In this document: in pieces, positions 44,428 to 52,330 of the stretch | Layout of the letters: every line of letters starts with the position of its first letter | How positions within the stretch are numbered: the first letter of the stretch is position 1 | NCBI GenBank assembly: GCA_023415635.1 | Contig: JAEZJV010000054.1 | Span: 48,474-112,473, forward strand | Source of the DNA: Bacillota bacterium | GTDB taxonomy: Bacteria > Bacillota > Clostridia > Lachnospirales > Lachnospiraceae | Direction of reading: 5' to 3' | Length of the DNA: 64,000 nucleotides | Notes under the pieces: model-generated | The model's input: only the letters and a program-made list of their open reading frames with translations | Database searches by the model: none | Told to the model about the DNA's origin: nothing | Position numbers and translations under genes: made by a program

Positions 44428-45861
44428 TTAATATGCTTTACCCCAATAGGCCATCACCTTGGCTGGTTTACCGCAGCAGACGCAGGTATCACTAAGCTTT
44501 CTCTGTTCAAAAGGCATACACCGGGAGGTTGCGCCGGTTTTCTCTTTAATTTCCTTCTCGCAGGACTCATCCTGGCACCACATAGCCTTGATGAAACCGG
44601 GCTTTTCGTTGATTATCTTCTCAAATTCCTCCATGCTCCTCGCAACATAGGTATGAGTGTCACGGTGCCTTCTTGCTCTCTCCAGCATATCGGACTGCAT
44701 CTGTTCCAGAATTTCTCCTGTCTTCTCCGTAATTTCATCCAGTGATACGATGATCTTCTCCCTGGTATCACGTCTTACGATGACTGCTTGATTCGCCTCG
44801 ATATCCTTCGGGCCGATCTCTATGCGGATCGGTACCCCTCGCATCTCCTGCTCGCTAAATTTCCAGCCGGGGCTCTTGTCGGAATCATCCACTTTAACCT
44901 GAAAGGAAGAAAGCTTTTCCTTTAGCTCATACGCTCTATCAAGTACGCCCTCTTTGTTTTGATTGATCGGTATGATCATGATTTGTATCGGAGCAATTCT
45001 CGGAGGCAATACAAGACCGCTGTCATCGCCGTGGACCATGATAATTGCCCCAATAATTCTGGTGGACATACCCCAAGAGGTCTGATGGACATACTGCAGG
45101 GTATTATTTTTATCCGCATACTGAATATCAAAGGCTCTTGCGAAGCCGTCACCAAAATTGTGGCTGGTGCCGGACTGTAACGCCTTGCCGTCATGCATCA
45201 GCGCTTCGATGGTATAGGTAGCATGGGCTCCAGCAAATTTCTCCTTCTCAGACTTACGTCCCTTGATCATCGGGATAGCAAGCACCCTCTCGCAGAAATC
45301 CGCATAAACATTGAGCATCTGGATGGTTCTCTCCTCCGCCTCTTCTGCAGTCGCGTGTGCGGTATGCCCCTCCTGCCATAAGAATTCCATAGAACGAAGG
45401 AACGGTCTGGTGGTTTTCTCCCAACGAACAACAGAGCACCATTGGTTATAAAGCTTCGGAAGATCTCTGTGAGAATGTATGATTTTGGAGTACAGGTCAC
45501 AGAATAAGGTCTCGGAGGTAGGTCTCACACACATTCTCTCCTGAAGTGCTTCTCCTCCGCCGTGGGTTACCCAGGCAACTTCCGGTGCAAAACCCTCAAC
45601 ATGATCCTTTTCCTTCTGTAATAATCTTTCAGGAATGAACATAGGCATATATACATTCTCAACTCCGGTTGCTTTAAAATCTGCATCCAGCTGCTTCTGG
45701 ATATTCTCCCAGATCGCATATCCCAGAGGACGTAAGATCATACAGCCTCTGATGCTGGAATACTCAATCAATTCTGCTTTCTTTACGACATCTGTGTACC
45801 ACTGGGCAAAATCCACATCCATCGAGGTTATCGCTTCCACAAGCTTCTTCTCCTGTGCCAT
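44428..45861 (-). CDS. proS: Prolyl-tRNA synthetase (type 3, no editing insertion)
   Basis: The 477-residue class II synthetase starts MAQEKKLVEAITSMDVDFAQ. It shows motif 2 (WCSVVRWEKTTRPFLRSMEF), the RPTSETLFCDLY segment, and motif 3-like GLVLPPRIAPIQ. The C-terminal domain ends in MAYWGKAY with Cys pairs for zinc (CQDESCEKE, CVCCGKP). Length and lack of the INS editing domain fit the archaeal/eukaryotic-like type 3 found in many clostridia. AAGGAGAG precedes the ATG at 45861. It is controlled by the T-box upstream. Confidence 0.96.
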   Translation of the reverse strand: MAQEKKLVEAITSMDVDFAQWYTDVVKKAELIEYSSIRGCMILRPLGYAIWENIQKQLDADFKATGVENVYMPMFIPERLLQKEKDHVEGFAPEVAWVTHGGGEALQERMCVRPTSETLFCDLYSKIIHSHRDLPKLYNQWCSVVRWEKTTRPFLRSMEFLWQEGHTAHATAEEAEERTIQMLNVYADFCERVLAIPMIKGRKSEKEKFAGAHATYTIEALMHDGKALQSGTSHNFGDGFARAFDIQYADKNNTLQYVHQTSWGMSTRIIGAIIMVHGDDSGLVLPPRIAPIQIMIIPINQNKEGVLDRAYELKEKLSSFQVKVDDSDKSPGWKFSEQEMRGVPIRIEIGPKDIEANQAVIVRRDTREKIIVSLDEITEKTGEILEQMQSDMLERARRHRDTHTYVARSMEEFEKIINEKPGFIKAMWCQDESCEKEIKEKTGATSRCMPFEQRKLSDTCVCCGKPAKVMAYWGKAY

Positions 45862-45950
45862 GTTAAATCTCTCCTTCAACATATTATTATATTACTGATA
45901 GATAATAAGACTAAAATAGGTATGTTCTCTGCACATTCTTTGCAGCTGAA

Positions 45951-46210
45951 TAAAAATAAGCCCTTCAATCCGCAAGGGACCGAAAGACTCGGCGTTACCA
46001 CCCTAATTAACTGCCGAAGGCAGTTCTCTTAATCACCGTTAACGCCGGTAATACGTTGTATTTCAGGGAGCTTTGACAGCTCCTTTCATACAAGGCTCTG
46101 AGGCCGGTTCGATAATATCCTGATAAGAAGCTTTCACCGATGCTTCTCTCTCTGTAATAGGATAGATACCTACTATTCCTCTTCCTCGCCGTTTTACGTT
46201 GTTCTATATT
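45951..46210 (-). promoter_or_regulatory. Pro-specific T-box riboswitch of proS
   Basis: The minus-strand leader shows stem I elements (GAATAGTAG, AGAGAGAAGC and GGTGAAAGC), a specifier context ATCGAACCGG with CCG (Pro) at 46107-46105, and the T-box motif TTAGGGTGGTAACGCC at 46006-45991. A terminator follows (AAGGG/CCCTT with TTATTTTTA, about 45980-45951). Uncharged tRNA-Pro should permit proS transcription. Confidence 0.9.
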
Positions 46211-46225
46211 TAGAACATTGAACTT

Positions 46226-46254
46226 ATTTTATGCCAGAAAATCCGCTTTGTCAA
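46226..46254 (-). promoter_or_regulatory. Promoter of the proS T-box transcript
   Basis: On the minus strand TTGACA (46254-46249) and TAAAAT (46231-46226) are separated by 17 nt. The -35 box occupies the loop of the upstream gene's terminator hairpin. Confidence 0.8.
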
Positions 46255-46262
46255 GCGGATTT
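46239..46262 (-). terminator. Terminator of the ytvI-like gene
   Basis: AAATCCGCTT and AAGCGGATTT form a perfect 10-bp stem around a 4-nt loop, followed on the minus strand by TTCTGG after the final TTT. It lies 7 nt past the ytvI-like stop and overlaps the proS promoter. Confidence 0.7.
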
Positions 46263-46268
46263 AAAGTT

Positions 46269-47345
46269 TCAACGCGTCGGCTCCCCGCTGTCCTGCTGCA
46301 TATTATCATTCACTACCTGATAAACAGTTTGAATGACAATCAGACCGACAGGCCCCAGAATGAAGCCTGCAACAGAAAAGAGCTTCACACCGACATATAT
46401 CGCTATTAATGTAAATAGAGGTTTTACTCCTATTCGATTACCAATCAGTTTGGGTTCTAGGATTTCCCGTATAATCTGGCAGACCAGGTAAATTGTAATA
46501 AGAATTGCTGCCTCATAGATATTTCCTCTTATCAATGAAATGATTGCCCAGGGAACTAAAACAAGAAAGCTCCCTAAAACCGGAAGAGCATCCATGAATG
46601 CAATTCCGATACCGATTAAAAACGCATAATTGTTATGAAGCAGGGATAGTCCAAGGATACAGACTGCTGCAACAATAATCATGATGATCCACTGGGAACG
46701 AAGATAAGCCATACCCGCCTCTGATAACCTCTGCGTTACCTTATGAATTTCCTTATACAGGCGAACCTCCGCTAATTTCCTGTGCATCTCGGATTGATCC
46801 TTTGCTATCAGTACAGCTGCTACCAGTATAATCAGAAGAATTCCCAGCAATCCCACTATCCAGATTGCAATATGAAGGGTTTGCTGCGTCAGCTTTGGCA
46901 TCAGACCGTCACTCAACTTATTGACACTCTCCATTATATTATCGTCTACATATGCCCGGACTGTTCCGTAGTCCAGTTCGAACACCCTGTCACACCTACT
47001 GCAGATCGTATCCAGCCTGACAGAAATCAGGTCCATATAAATCGGCAAATTCTTAATCAAGGTAATCGTTTGCTTCAACAAAATATTGATCAGCATGAAT
47101 AAGCCGGTCCCAAAAACTGCAAATAAAAGCAATAAAGCTGCTGTACCACCGACAATTCTTGGAATTTTCAAACGGCGGTACATTGCTTCTGTAACAGGGC
47201 GGATAATCCATGCCAGAAAGTAGGCAATGATAAAAGGAAGTATAAGAGTAAGCAGATATCGAAAGCTTAAATACACAGCAAGCGTAATCACGATTACCAA
47301 TATGGGTTTTCTCCATTCCGTTAGTCTACCTCCTGTAACCCTCAA
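46269..47345 (-). CDS. AI-2E/YtvI-family membrane permease
   Basis: The 358-residue protein has about eight hydrophobic segments in the layout of the AI-2 exporter (AI-2E) superfamily, including PFIIAYFLAWIIRPVTEAMY and the C-terminal signature FMDALPVLGSFLVLVPWAI. The branch with sporulation protein YtvI fits its length and the spore-forming host. Its transported substrate is unknown. The start is uncertain: a TTG at 47345 with AAGGTGGTGA upstream is used here; a GTG at 47357 is also open. It lies downstream of the kinase-like gene but behind a terminator. Confidence 0.8.
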   Translation of the reverse strand: MRVTGGRLTEWRKPILVIVITLAVYLSFRYLLTLILPFIIAYFLAWIIRPVTEAMYRRLKIPRIVGGTAALLLLFAVFGTGLFMLINILLKQTITLIKNLPIYMDLISVRLDTICSRCDRVFELDYGTVRAYVDDNIMESVNKLSDGLMPKLTQQTLHIAIWIVGLLGILLIILVAAVLIAKDQSEMHRKLAEVRLYKEIHKVTQRLSEAGMAYLRSQWIIMIIVAAVCILGLSLLHNNYAFLIGIGIAFMDALPVLGSFLVLVPWAIISLIRGNIYEAAILITIYLVCQIIREILEPKLIGNRIGVKPLFTLIAIYVGVKLFSVAGFILGPVGLIVIQTVYQVVNDNMQQDSGEPTR

Positions 47346-47371
47346 GCAAATCACCACCTTATATCGGAATC

Positions 47372-47406
47372 AAAAAGAGAATTCATTCTAAAATGAATTC
47401 TCTTTT
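47372..47406. terminator. Bidirectional-type terminator after the kinase-like gene
   Basis: AAGAGAATTCATT and AATGAATTCTCTT form a 13-bp stem with a 4-nt loop, with A-run and T-run on either side. It lies about 100 nt past the stop of the minus-strand kinase-like gene. Confidence 0.8.
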
Positions 47407-47503
47407 AATTATTGTCTGCCATTCTAATATTAATATCCTCGGGGAAAACATGTAAAAATATATCTAAATTTATCTTTCTGTGATAGATTATACCATTAAA
47501 AAA

Positions 47504-48298
47504 TTACTGAATCACTTCTATTGGAACATAAGGAGTCTGAGCCAGAAAGGCTGCCTTTGCATATTTCATCCCTTCCGCTACAATATAATCCTCTTCAGCC
47601 TTCTTCACACGAACCGTTACGGGAATACTGTCCGTGAGCTTCTCGTACTCTTTAACTAAGGATGCAAGAGTCTTATAATCTTCCTCGGTAATTGCCGAAG
47701 GCTTTAGCAGCCTTCTTGGAGAAACAAGCATCTTTGTAGTATTGAAGGGGTCCCTCTCATATGCTCTTGCTTCCTTCAGGATGATTTCTGCAATCTTATC
47801 CGGGGTATTGTAGGTACTATCAATGATCAGGTCATAATTATAAAAATCCATATAATTCAAATTATAGATGTCTTTATAGCGAACACACTCTGTTGCTGCA
47901 CGCTCTGCAAGCAGCTTCTTGGCTTCCGCTAGGGTGGTGTATTTTTCCTCTGCGCCGCGTTGATCGTTCATAACACGCTCTGCTGCCACCTCCAGGCTCA
48001 CTGAAACGAATACCTTAAAGGAATGCTCTACAAAATGCCAGGCCAGCCTCGAATCAAAGATAATATCCTTGTCCTTATTCTCCCTGGAGATTCTTGCAGT
48101 TTCATCGTCAATCATCTTATCGTATTTCTTGTCAGAGCACATTAGCTGATTCAGCTCCAGAGTCGTCATGTTCATCTGTCTGGCAAGCTCTCTCTGAACC
48201 TTACCTGTGGAATATATCTCAATATTATATTTCTCGTTTATCAACCTGCAAATTGTTGACTTCCCGCTTCCAAGGTTACCTGTAATCGTAATATGCAT
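47504..48298 (-). CDS. Cytidylate-kinase-like P-loop protein
   Basis: The 264-residue product opens MHITITGNLGSGKSTICRLI with a P-loop (GNLGSGKST, 7-15). LID-like residues follow (RVMNDQRGAEEKYTTLAEAK) and NYDLIIDSTYNTPDKIAEII, as in the Cmk-like family. About 60 extra C-terminal residues (VSPRRLLKPSAITEEDYKTL and TVRVKKAEEDYIVAEGMKYA) do not belong to the kinase fold and are unexplained. CMP or another small phosphate acceptor is possible. It appears monocistronic. A CTCTTT/AAAGAG hairpin lies in its leader around 48309-48345. Confidence 0.8.
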   Translation of the reverse strand: MHITITGNLGSGKSTICRLINEKYNIEIYSTGKVQRELARQMNMTTLELNQLMCSDKKYDKMIDDETARISRENKDKDIIFDSRLAWHFVEHSFKVFVSVSLEVAAERVMNDQRGAEEKYTTLAEAKKLLAERAATECVRYKDIYNLNYMDFYNYDLIIDSTYNTPDKIAEIILKEARAYERDPFNTTKMLVSPRRLLKPSAITEEDYKTLASLVKEYEKLTDSIPVTVRVKKAEEDYIVAEGMKYAKAAFLAQTPYVPIEVIQ

Positions 48299-48457
48299 AA
48301 AAGAATACCTCTTTCCTACTTAACAGTATGTAGTGATAAAGAGGCAAATAATTTGACCCTTTACCTTATCATCAATATAAATAATAAAGTATTATAGCGG
48401 AAAACCTCAAAAAAAACAACCTAAAGTTCATTACCTCAGGCAGCACGATGCATAGTA

Positions 48458-49033
48458 CTATCCTAAGGTAATCAGCTCAGCCCCCAGCCGTTCGGCTTCC
48501 TCCCTGTCATGGGTTACCAGGATTACTGTTTTTCCGAGGCTCCTTCTCTTGACATAATCAATAACCTGTTCCTTGAGCATATCATCCAGACCCTGAAAGG
48601 GTTCGTCCAAGATGATCAGCTCGCTCTGCGCCAGCATGGCACGGACGATGGCCACTCTCCGTCTCATACCGCCGCTGTAGTCACGGACAGGTTTTTTTAA
48701 TGACTCCTTTAAACCCACTTTCTCCAGCTCTTTTTGCACCTGCTCCGACGTAACTGTATTTTTGCATACCAGCTTCACATTCTTCAGTGCATCCCAATGC
48801 TCGATTAGCCGATCCTCCTGGAATACTGCAGCGACAAGCTTCCCTTCCGTTCCCGTAATCTCTCCGGAATCCGGCCGACTCAGTCCTAATATGCAATTTA
48901 TTATTGTCGTCTTACCACTGCCGGAAGGTCCCATAAGGCAAGTCATTTTGTTCTCCGGGAAGGTAAGATTTAAATCTTCAAACAGCAGCTTACCTTGAAA
49001 GCTCTTTGATACCTGCTTAAACTTAATATCCAT
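48458..49033 (-). CDS. SsuB/TauB-type ABC transporter ATP-binding protein
   Basis: The 191-residue ATPase is shorter than most SsuB proteins but complete in its core: Walker A GPSGSGKTT (about 36-44), Q-loop VFQEDRL, signature YSGGMRRRVAIVRAM, Walker B LIILDEPFQGLD and H-loop VTHDREEAERLG. The missing part is the C-terminal regulatory tail. Its ATG overlaps the permease stop by one base (TGATG), so the two are co-translated. It should energise the nutrient importer encoded just upstream. Confidence 0.92.
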   Translation of the reverse strand: MDIKFKQVSKSFQGKLLFEDLNLTFPENKMTCLMGPSGSGKTTIINCILGLSRPDSGEITGTEGKLVAAVFQEDRLIEHWDALKNVKLVCKNTVTSEQVQKELEKVGLKESLKKPVRDYSGGMRRRVAIVRAMLAQSELIILDEPFQGLDDMLKEQVIDYVKRRSLGKTVILVTHDREEAERLGAELITLG

Positions 49034-49797
49034 CAGCTCCTCCCCTCCCTATGAAACAGTCTCAGAAGTACAAGAACTGATTTCTCAAAGATAACACTGA
49101 TTATGATTATTACCACAGTCCAGGCTAAAAGCTCCTTCGTCATGACATAAAGCTTGGCTTCGTACAGCATCCTTCCTATGGAGCCGGCGGGGATACCGAT
49201 GACCTCCGCCGCTATTCCCGACTTCCAGCCAAAGCCGATGCCAACAGATACTGCTGCCAGAAAAAAGGGTGCCACGGACGGGATATAGATGGCTGTCAAT
49301 TTCTTAAGCCATCCAAGACGATATACCTTTGCCATCTGCAGCAGCTTCTCATCGGTTTCTTTAATTCCATGAATTACATTGGAGTAGAACATCGGTACCA
49401 CCATCATAAAGGAAGCGAGAACAGATAAATTCTTTACGTCTATCCAGAATAGCGCCAGGATGATAAAAGACGCAACCGGCATCGCCTTAATAATCTTCAT
49501 GATCGGAGAGACCAGCTCCTCAATCAGACGAAAGCGGACGGAAATAATCGCAAGTATCGTTCCGCACCCTAGCGCCAATGCAAAACCAAAAATAATTCTA
49601 AAGGAAGAGAACAAGATCGTCTGCCAAAACTCTGCCTGTCTGATTAAATCAAGCATGGCCGCAAAGACGTCAATTGGCGAAGCCAACACTATGCTGTTAT
49701 TTAGAAATCTGCTGAGCAGCTCCCAGCCGAGAAGCCAGAAGCAAACAGCAAATAGCTTTGGTCCATATTGTCTCAGAAAAGTGCCCGTTGAATTCAT
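49033..49797 (-). CDS. SsuC/TauC/ThiX-type ABC transporter permease
   Basis: The 254-residue protein has about six hydrophobic helices. The EAA-type loop contacting the ATPase is visible as HGIKETDEKLLQMAKVYRLG. A second conserved region (GIGFGWKSGIAAEVIGIPAG) is typical for the nitrate/sulfonate/taurine permease group. The ATG at 49797 follows GGAGGAG. The gene stands between the substrate-binding lipoprotein and the ATPase genes in one unit. Confidence 0.92.
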   Translation of the reverse strand: MNSTGTFLRQYGPKLFAVCFWLLGWELLSRFLNNSIVLASPIDVFAAMLDLIRQAEFWQTILFSSFRIIFGFALALGCGTILAIISVRFRLIEELVSPIMKIIKAMPVASFIILALFWIDVKNLSVLASFMMVVPMFYSNVIHGIKETDEKLLQMAKVYRLGWLKKLTAIYIPSVAPFFLAAVSVGIGFGWKSGIAAEVIGIPAGSIGRMLYEAKLYVMTKELLAWTVVIIIISVIFEKSVLVLLRLFHREGRS

Positions 49798-49863
49798 TCT
49801 TGCTGTCGCTCCTCCTTCCGACCCTGCCGCCACGCCTCATCTGTAAAAGAAACGTATACTCTC

Positions 49864-50940
49864 TTAAGGAATATAGTAAAAGTCCTCTGCAGGAAGCTTA
49901 CCACCTATGGCTTTCGGGTTCTGATTATATAGGGCTGTGAGGTAACCGTTCACCTTAGTCTTCATATCCTCTCCCTGAAGCATTGTAATATTACAATAAG
50001 GGATTGCCTTTTTTGCTACTGCAGCCTTAAAAATATCGAATTTTTCCACTAAATCTGCAGATACCTCCACATTAGCATTTACATATGCGGTAGAGGTCTG
50101 ATATTCCGTCATAAATGCATCAAAGGCAGCCTTATTCTTCTTAAGGAATTCACTTCTTACCACTACAACTCCTGTCACAACCGAGCTTTTGTCTGTGCTG
50201 ACAGCATCCCATTCCTTTGCTACATCCAAAGCGATTCGGATTTTGTCATTATTCATCATGGCTGAGGTTACATAAGGCTGAGGCAGCATCGCGATTGCAT
50301 TGTCTGCTTCGGCAAGCATAGCAGCCACCTCCGTCGGTTCCGTCTTATATATAACCGTAACATCTTTCTCAGGATCAAGTCCGTTGGCTCTCAGGATGTA
50401 ATTCAGTGTATACTGGGGTGTGGTGCCTAATCCGGTAGTAAAGATCGTCTTTCCCTTTAAATCTTCCACAGCCTTAAGGGTGTCGCCTGTCTCTATGATA
50501 TATAGAACTCCAAGTGTATTAATTCCAGCCAGTTTTATCTTTCCCTCCGTCTTATTATAAAGGACGGAGGCCATATTACAGGGAACAGCGGCAATATCAA
50601 AATCGCCCTTGACCAGACCGGTGGTAATCTCATCAGCGGTACCTGCAATGGTGTATTGATAATTATTTGCCGTCATTTCTACAGCTGCATCCTCCATCTG
50701 TTTCACCATACCGATTGCTGTGGGCCCTTTTAATGCAGCAATTCTGATATCGATTTTCGTTAAAGTTGCAGTGACCAAAGGGGTGGGGGTAGCCTCATTC
50801 TTAATGGGTACCTGCGTTGTAGCGGGAGTCGCTGATGCTATAGTCGAGGTGTTATTTTCGTCACCTTCGTTATCTCTTTTGCAGGCTGTCAATATAGTGA
50901 TACATAGCAACAATAACATTCCCATTCTTAATCTTTTCAT
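49864..50940 (-). CDS. NMT1/SsuA-type ABC substrate-binding lipoprotein
   Basis: The 358-residue product has a lipoprotein signal (MKRLRMGMLLLLCITILTAC, Cys20), a Thr-rich linker and a type 2 periplasmic-binding fold of the NMT1/SsuA group (KIDIRIAALKGPTAIGMVKQ, DFDIAAVPCNMASVLYNKTE, DLKGKTIFTTGLGTTPQYTL). Relatives bind aliphatic sulfonates, nitrate or thiamine precursors; the ligand here cannot be read from sequence. AGGAGG lies 7-8 nt before the ATG at 50940. It follows the TM1266-type gene by 49 nt. Confidence 0.9.
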   Translation of the reverse strand: MKRLRMGMLLLLCITILTACKRDNEGDENNTSTIASATPATTQVPIKNEATPTPLVTATLTKIDIRIAALKGPTAIGMVKQMEDAAVEMTANNYQYTIAGTADEITTGLVKGDFDIAAVPCNMASVLYNKTEGKIKLAGINTLGVLYIIETGDTLKAVEDLKGKTIFTTGLGTTPQYTLNYILRANGLDPEKDVTVIYKTEPTEVAAMLAEADNAIAMLPQPYVTSAMMNNDKIRIALDVAKEWDAVSTDKSSVVTGVVVVRSEFLKKNKAAFDAFMTEYQTSTAYVNANVEVSADLVEKFDIFKAAVAKKAIPYCNITMLQGEDMKTKVNGYLTALYNQNPKAIGGKLPAEDFYYIP

Positions 50941-50989
50941 ATAAAAAGCCTCCTGTTTCATTATTTGGGTACTAAACGGGATGTGAACC

Positions 50990-51235
50990 TTATTTTTTTG
51001 AATAAATCGTCTTCACATTTACGCCCTTAATCATTCCCAGTTTTCCGGCAAGCGTACTGATGATATCAGCCTCTGCGTTGATTACCACACTGATAATGTT
51101 AATATTTTTCTCACGGTAGGGCAGACCCATTCTGCCGATAACATATTGTCCGTATTCATGCAGCAGGCCATTAAGGCGCTCCACTGCTCCCATATCCTCT
51201 ACAATTATACCGATTAATGCAACCCGTGTTTCCAT
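50990..51235 (-). CDS. TM1266-type iron-only hydrogenase system regulator
   Basis: The 81-residue ACT-like product METRVALIGIIVEDMGAVER matches the TM1266 family, with LNGLLHEYGQYVIGRMGLPY and NIISVVINAEADIISTLAGK. The family is usually found beside FeFe-hydrogenase maturation genes and is presumed to bind a small ligand or DNA. No hydrogenase gene is in this window. Here it leads a unit with an NMT1-type ABC importer. GGGAGG precedes the ATG at 51235; the earlier in-frame Met has no good site. A terminator-containing leader precedes it. Confidence 0.88.
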   Translation of the reverse strand: METRVALIGIIVEDMGAVERLNGLLHEYGQYVIGRMGLPYREKNINIISVVINAEADIISTLAGKLGMIKGVNVKTIYSKK

Positions 51236-51361
51236 CCTATAGCCTCCCATTCTTACCTGCCCTTCTATACTGACAGAGTACTCTATAAACAATGTATTCT
51301 TACGTCGGGTCAGGTTTCGTATTCAATAAGACAACAATCTGCGCCGCAAAAGGAATAGAAA

Positions 51362-51499
51362 CCCCCTATGTATATAAGCATAGGGGGTGGAAGAATTCAA
51401 TATTATGTGCATGCCTTCCGGCCAGAAATCCCCTGCCTTCAGGACGAATGCTCTCCATATCTGCCTATGCCTTTCCATCAGATTCCTTCTGAATTGGCT
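51362..51499 (-). promoter_or_regulatory. Structured leader with terminator/antiterminator, riboswitch-like, unknown class
   Basis: The expected transcript begins near 51499. An AATTCAG/TTGAATT long-range pairing (about 51490 with 51395-51401) would close a domain holding two small hairpins (CCTG-AAGG-CAGG and GCC-GGAA-GGC). A terminator follows (GCATAGGGGG on the plus strand at 51378-51387 with CCCCCTATG at 51362-51370, then TTTCTATTCC). GCATAGG at 51470-51464 of the minus strand is complementary to CCTATGC in the terminator's 5' arm, so it can act as antiterminator. I do not recognise the class. Confidence 0.6.
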
Positions 51500-51505
51500 A
51501 TTTTT

Positions 51506-51534
51506 ATGTTAGCACTCCGTTAATTATTTGTCAA
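51506..51534 (-). promoter_or_regulatory. Promoter of the TM1266/ABC importer unit
   Basis: On the minus strand TTGACA (51534-51529) and TAACAT (51511-51506) are separated by 17 nt, placing transcription start near 51499. Confidence 0.8.
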
Positions 51535-51568
51535 CAAGATGCCAGTCTGAATATGCAGTAGAATCCTA

Positions 51569-52258
51569 TCATACCTTGAAGCGATACCCTACTCCCCATA
51601 TCGTCTCGATATATTGAGGCTTTGATGTATTATATTCTATCTTTTCGCGAATTTTTTTAATATGAACTGTAACCGTAGCAATATCTCCCACAGATTCCAT
51701 ATCCCAGATATCACGAAAAAGCTCATCCTTTGTAAATACTCTGTTCGGATTCTGTGCCAGGAAGGATAACAGATCAAATTCCTTCGTAGTGAAAATTTTC
51801 TCTTCGCCGTTCAAAAAAACTCTTCTGGCGGTCTTATCTATCTTTAAACCACGGATTTCGATTATCTCATTTTCCTTTATCCCGGTTCCGATCAGTCTTT
51901 CATATCTGGATAAATGAGCCTTTACTCGTGCGACAAGTTCACTTGGACTGAAGGGCTTAGTCATATAATCATCTGCCCCCAACCCCAGCCCTCGGATTTT
52001 ATCGATATCGTCCTTCTTCGCAGACACCATGATAATGGGAGTATTCTTTGATTCTCTTATCCTTCTGCAGATCTCAAAACCGTCCATTCCGGGGAGCATC
52101 AAATCCAATATGATCAGATCGTATTCCTCTGTCAAGGCTCTTCTGACTCCTGCTATCCCATCCGTCTCGACGACTACCACAAAACCGCTTAATTCGAGAT
52201 AATCCTTTTCTAATTCCGCTATAGAGACCTCATCCTCAACTATCAATATTCTGCTCAT
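51569..52258 (-). CDS. OmpR/PhoB-family response regulator
   Basis: The 229-residue product has a receiver domain with acidic pair (VEDE, 8-10), phosphoacceptor Asp52 in LIILDLMLPG, Ser/Thr in MVSAKK and Lys in YMTKPFSP. A winged-helix DNA-binding domain follows (LTTKEFDLLSFLAQ-type text, TVHIKKIREKIEYNTSKPQY, WGVGYRFKV). It is transcribed after the sensor kinase gene (72-nt gap) and should be phosphorylated by it. The target genes are not evident from the window. Confidence 0.94.
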   Translation of the reverse strand: MSRILIVEDEVSIAELEKDYLELSGFVVVVETDGIAGVRRALTEEYDLIILDLMLPGMDGFEICRRIRESKNTPIIMVSAKKDDIDKIRGLGLGADDYMTKPFSPSELVARVKAHLSRYERLIGTGIKENEIIEIRGLKIDKTARRVFLNGEEKIFTTKEFDLLSFLAQNPNRVFTKDELFRDIWDMESVGDIATVTVHIKKIREKIEYNTSKPQYIETIWGVGYRFKV

Positions 52259-52330
52259 TTAATAGCTCCTTTCACCAGGGATATAATAATATAATTTATG
52301 ATACCGGTTTACGGCATCAGATCGTTCTTA

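Noticed and set aside
48402..48480. Terminator for the SsuB-type ATPase gene (ATTACCT/AGGTAAT with a later T8 run)
   Set aside because: The stem and the T-run are about 17 nt apart, so it is not a standard intrinsic terminator; left unannotated.
51362..51499. TPP, SAM, Moco, guanidine or cobalamin riboswitch for the TM1266/ABC leader
   Set aside because: The signature sequences of these classes are not present; the class stays unassigned.
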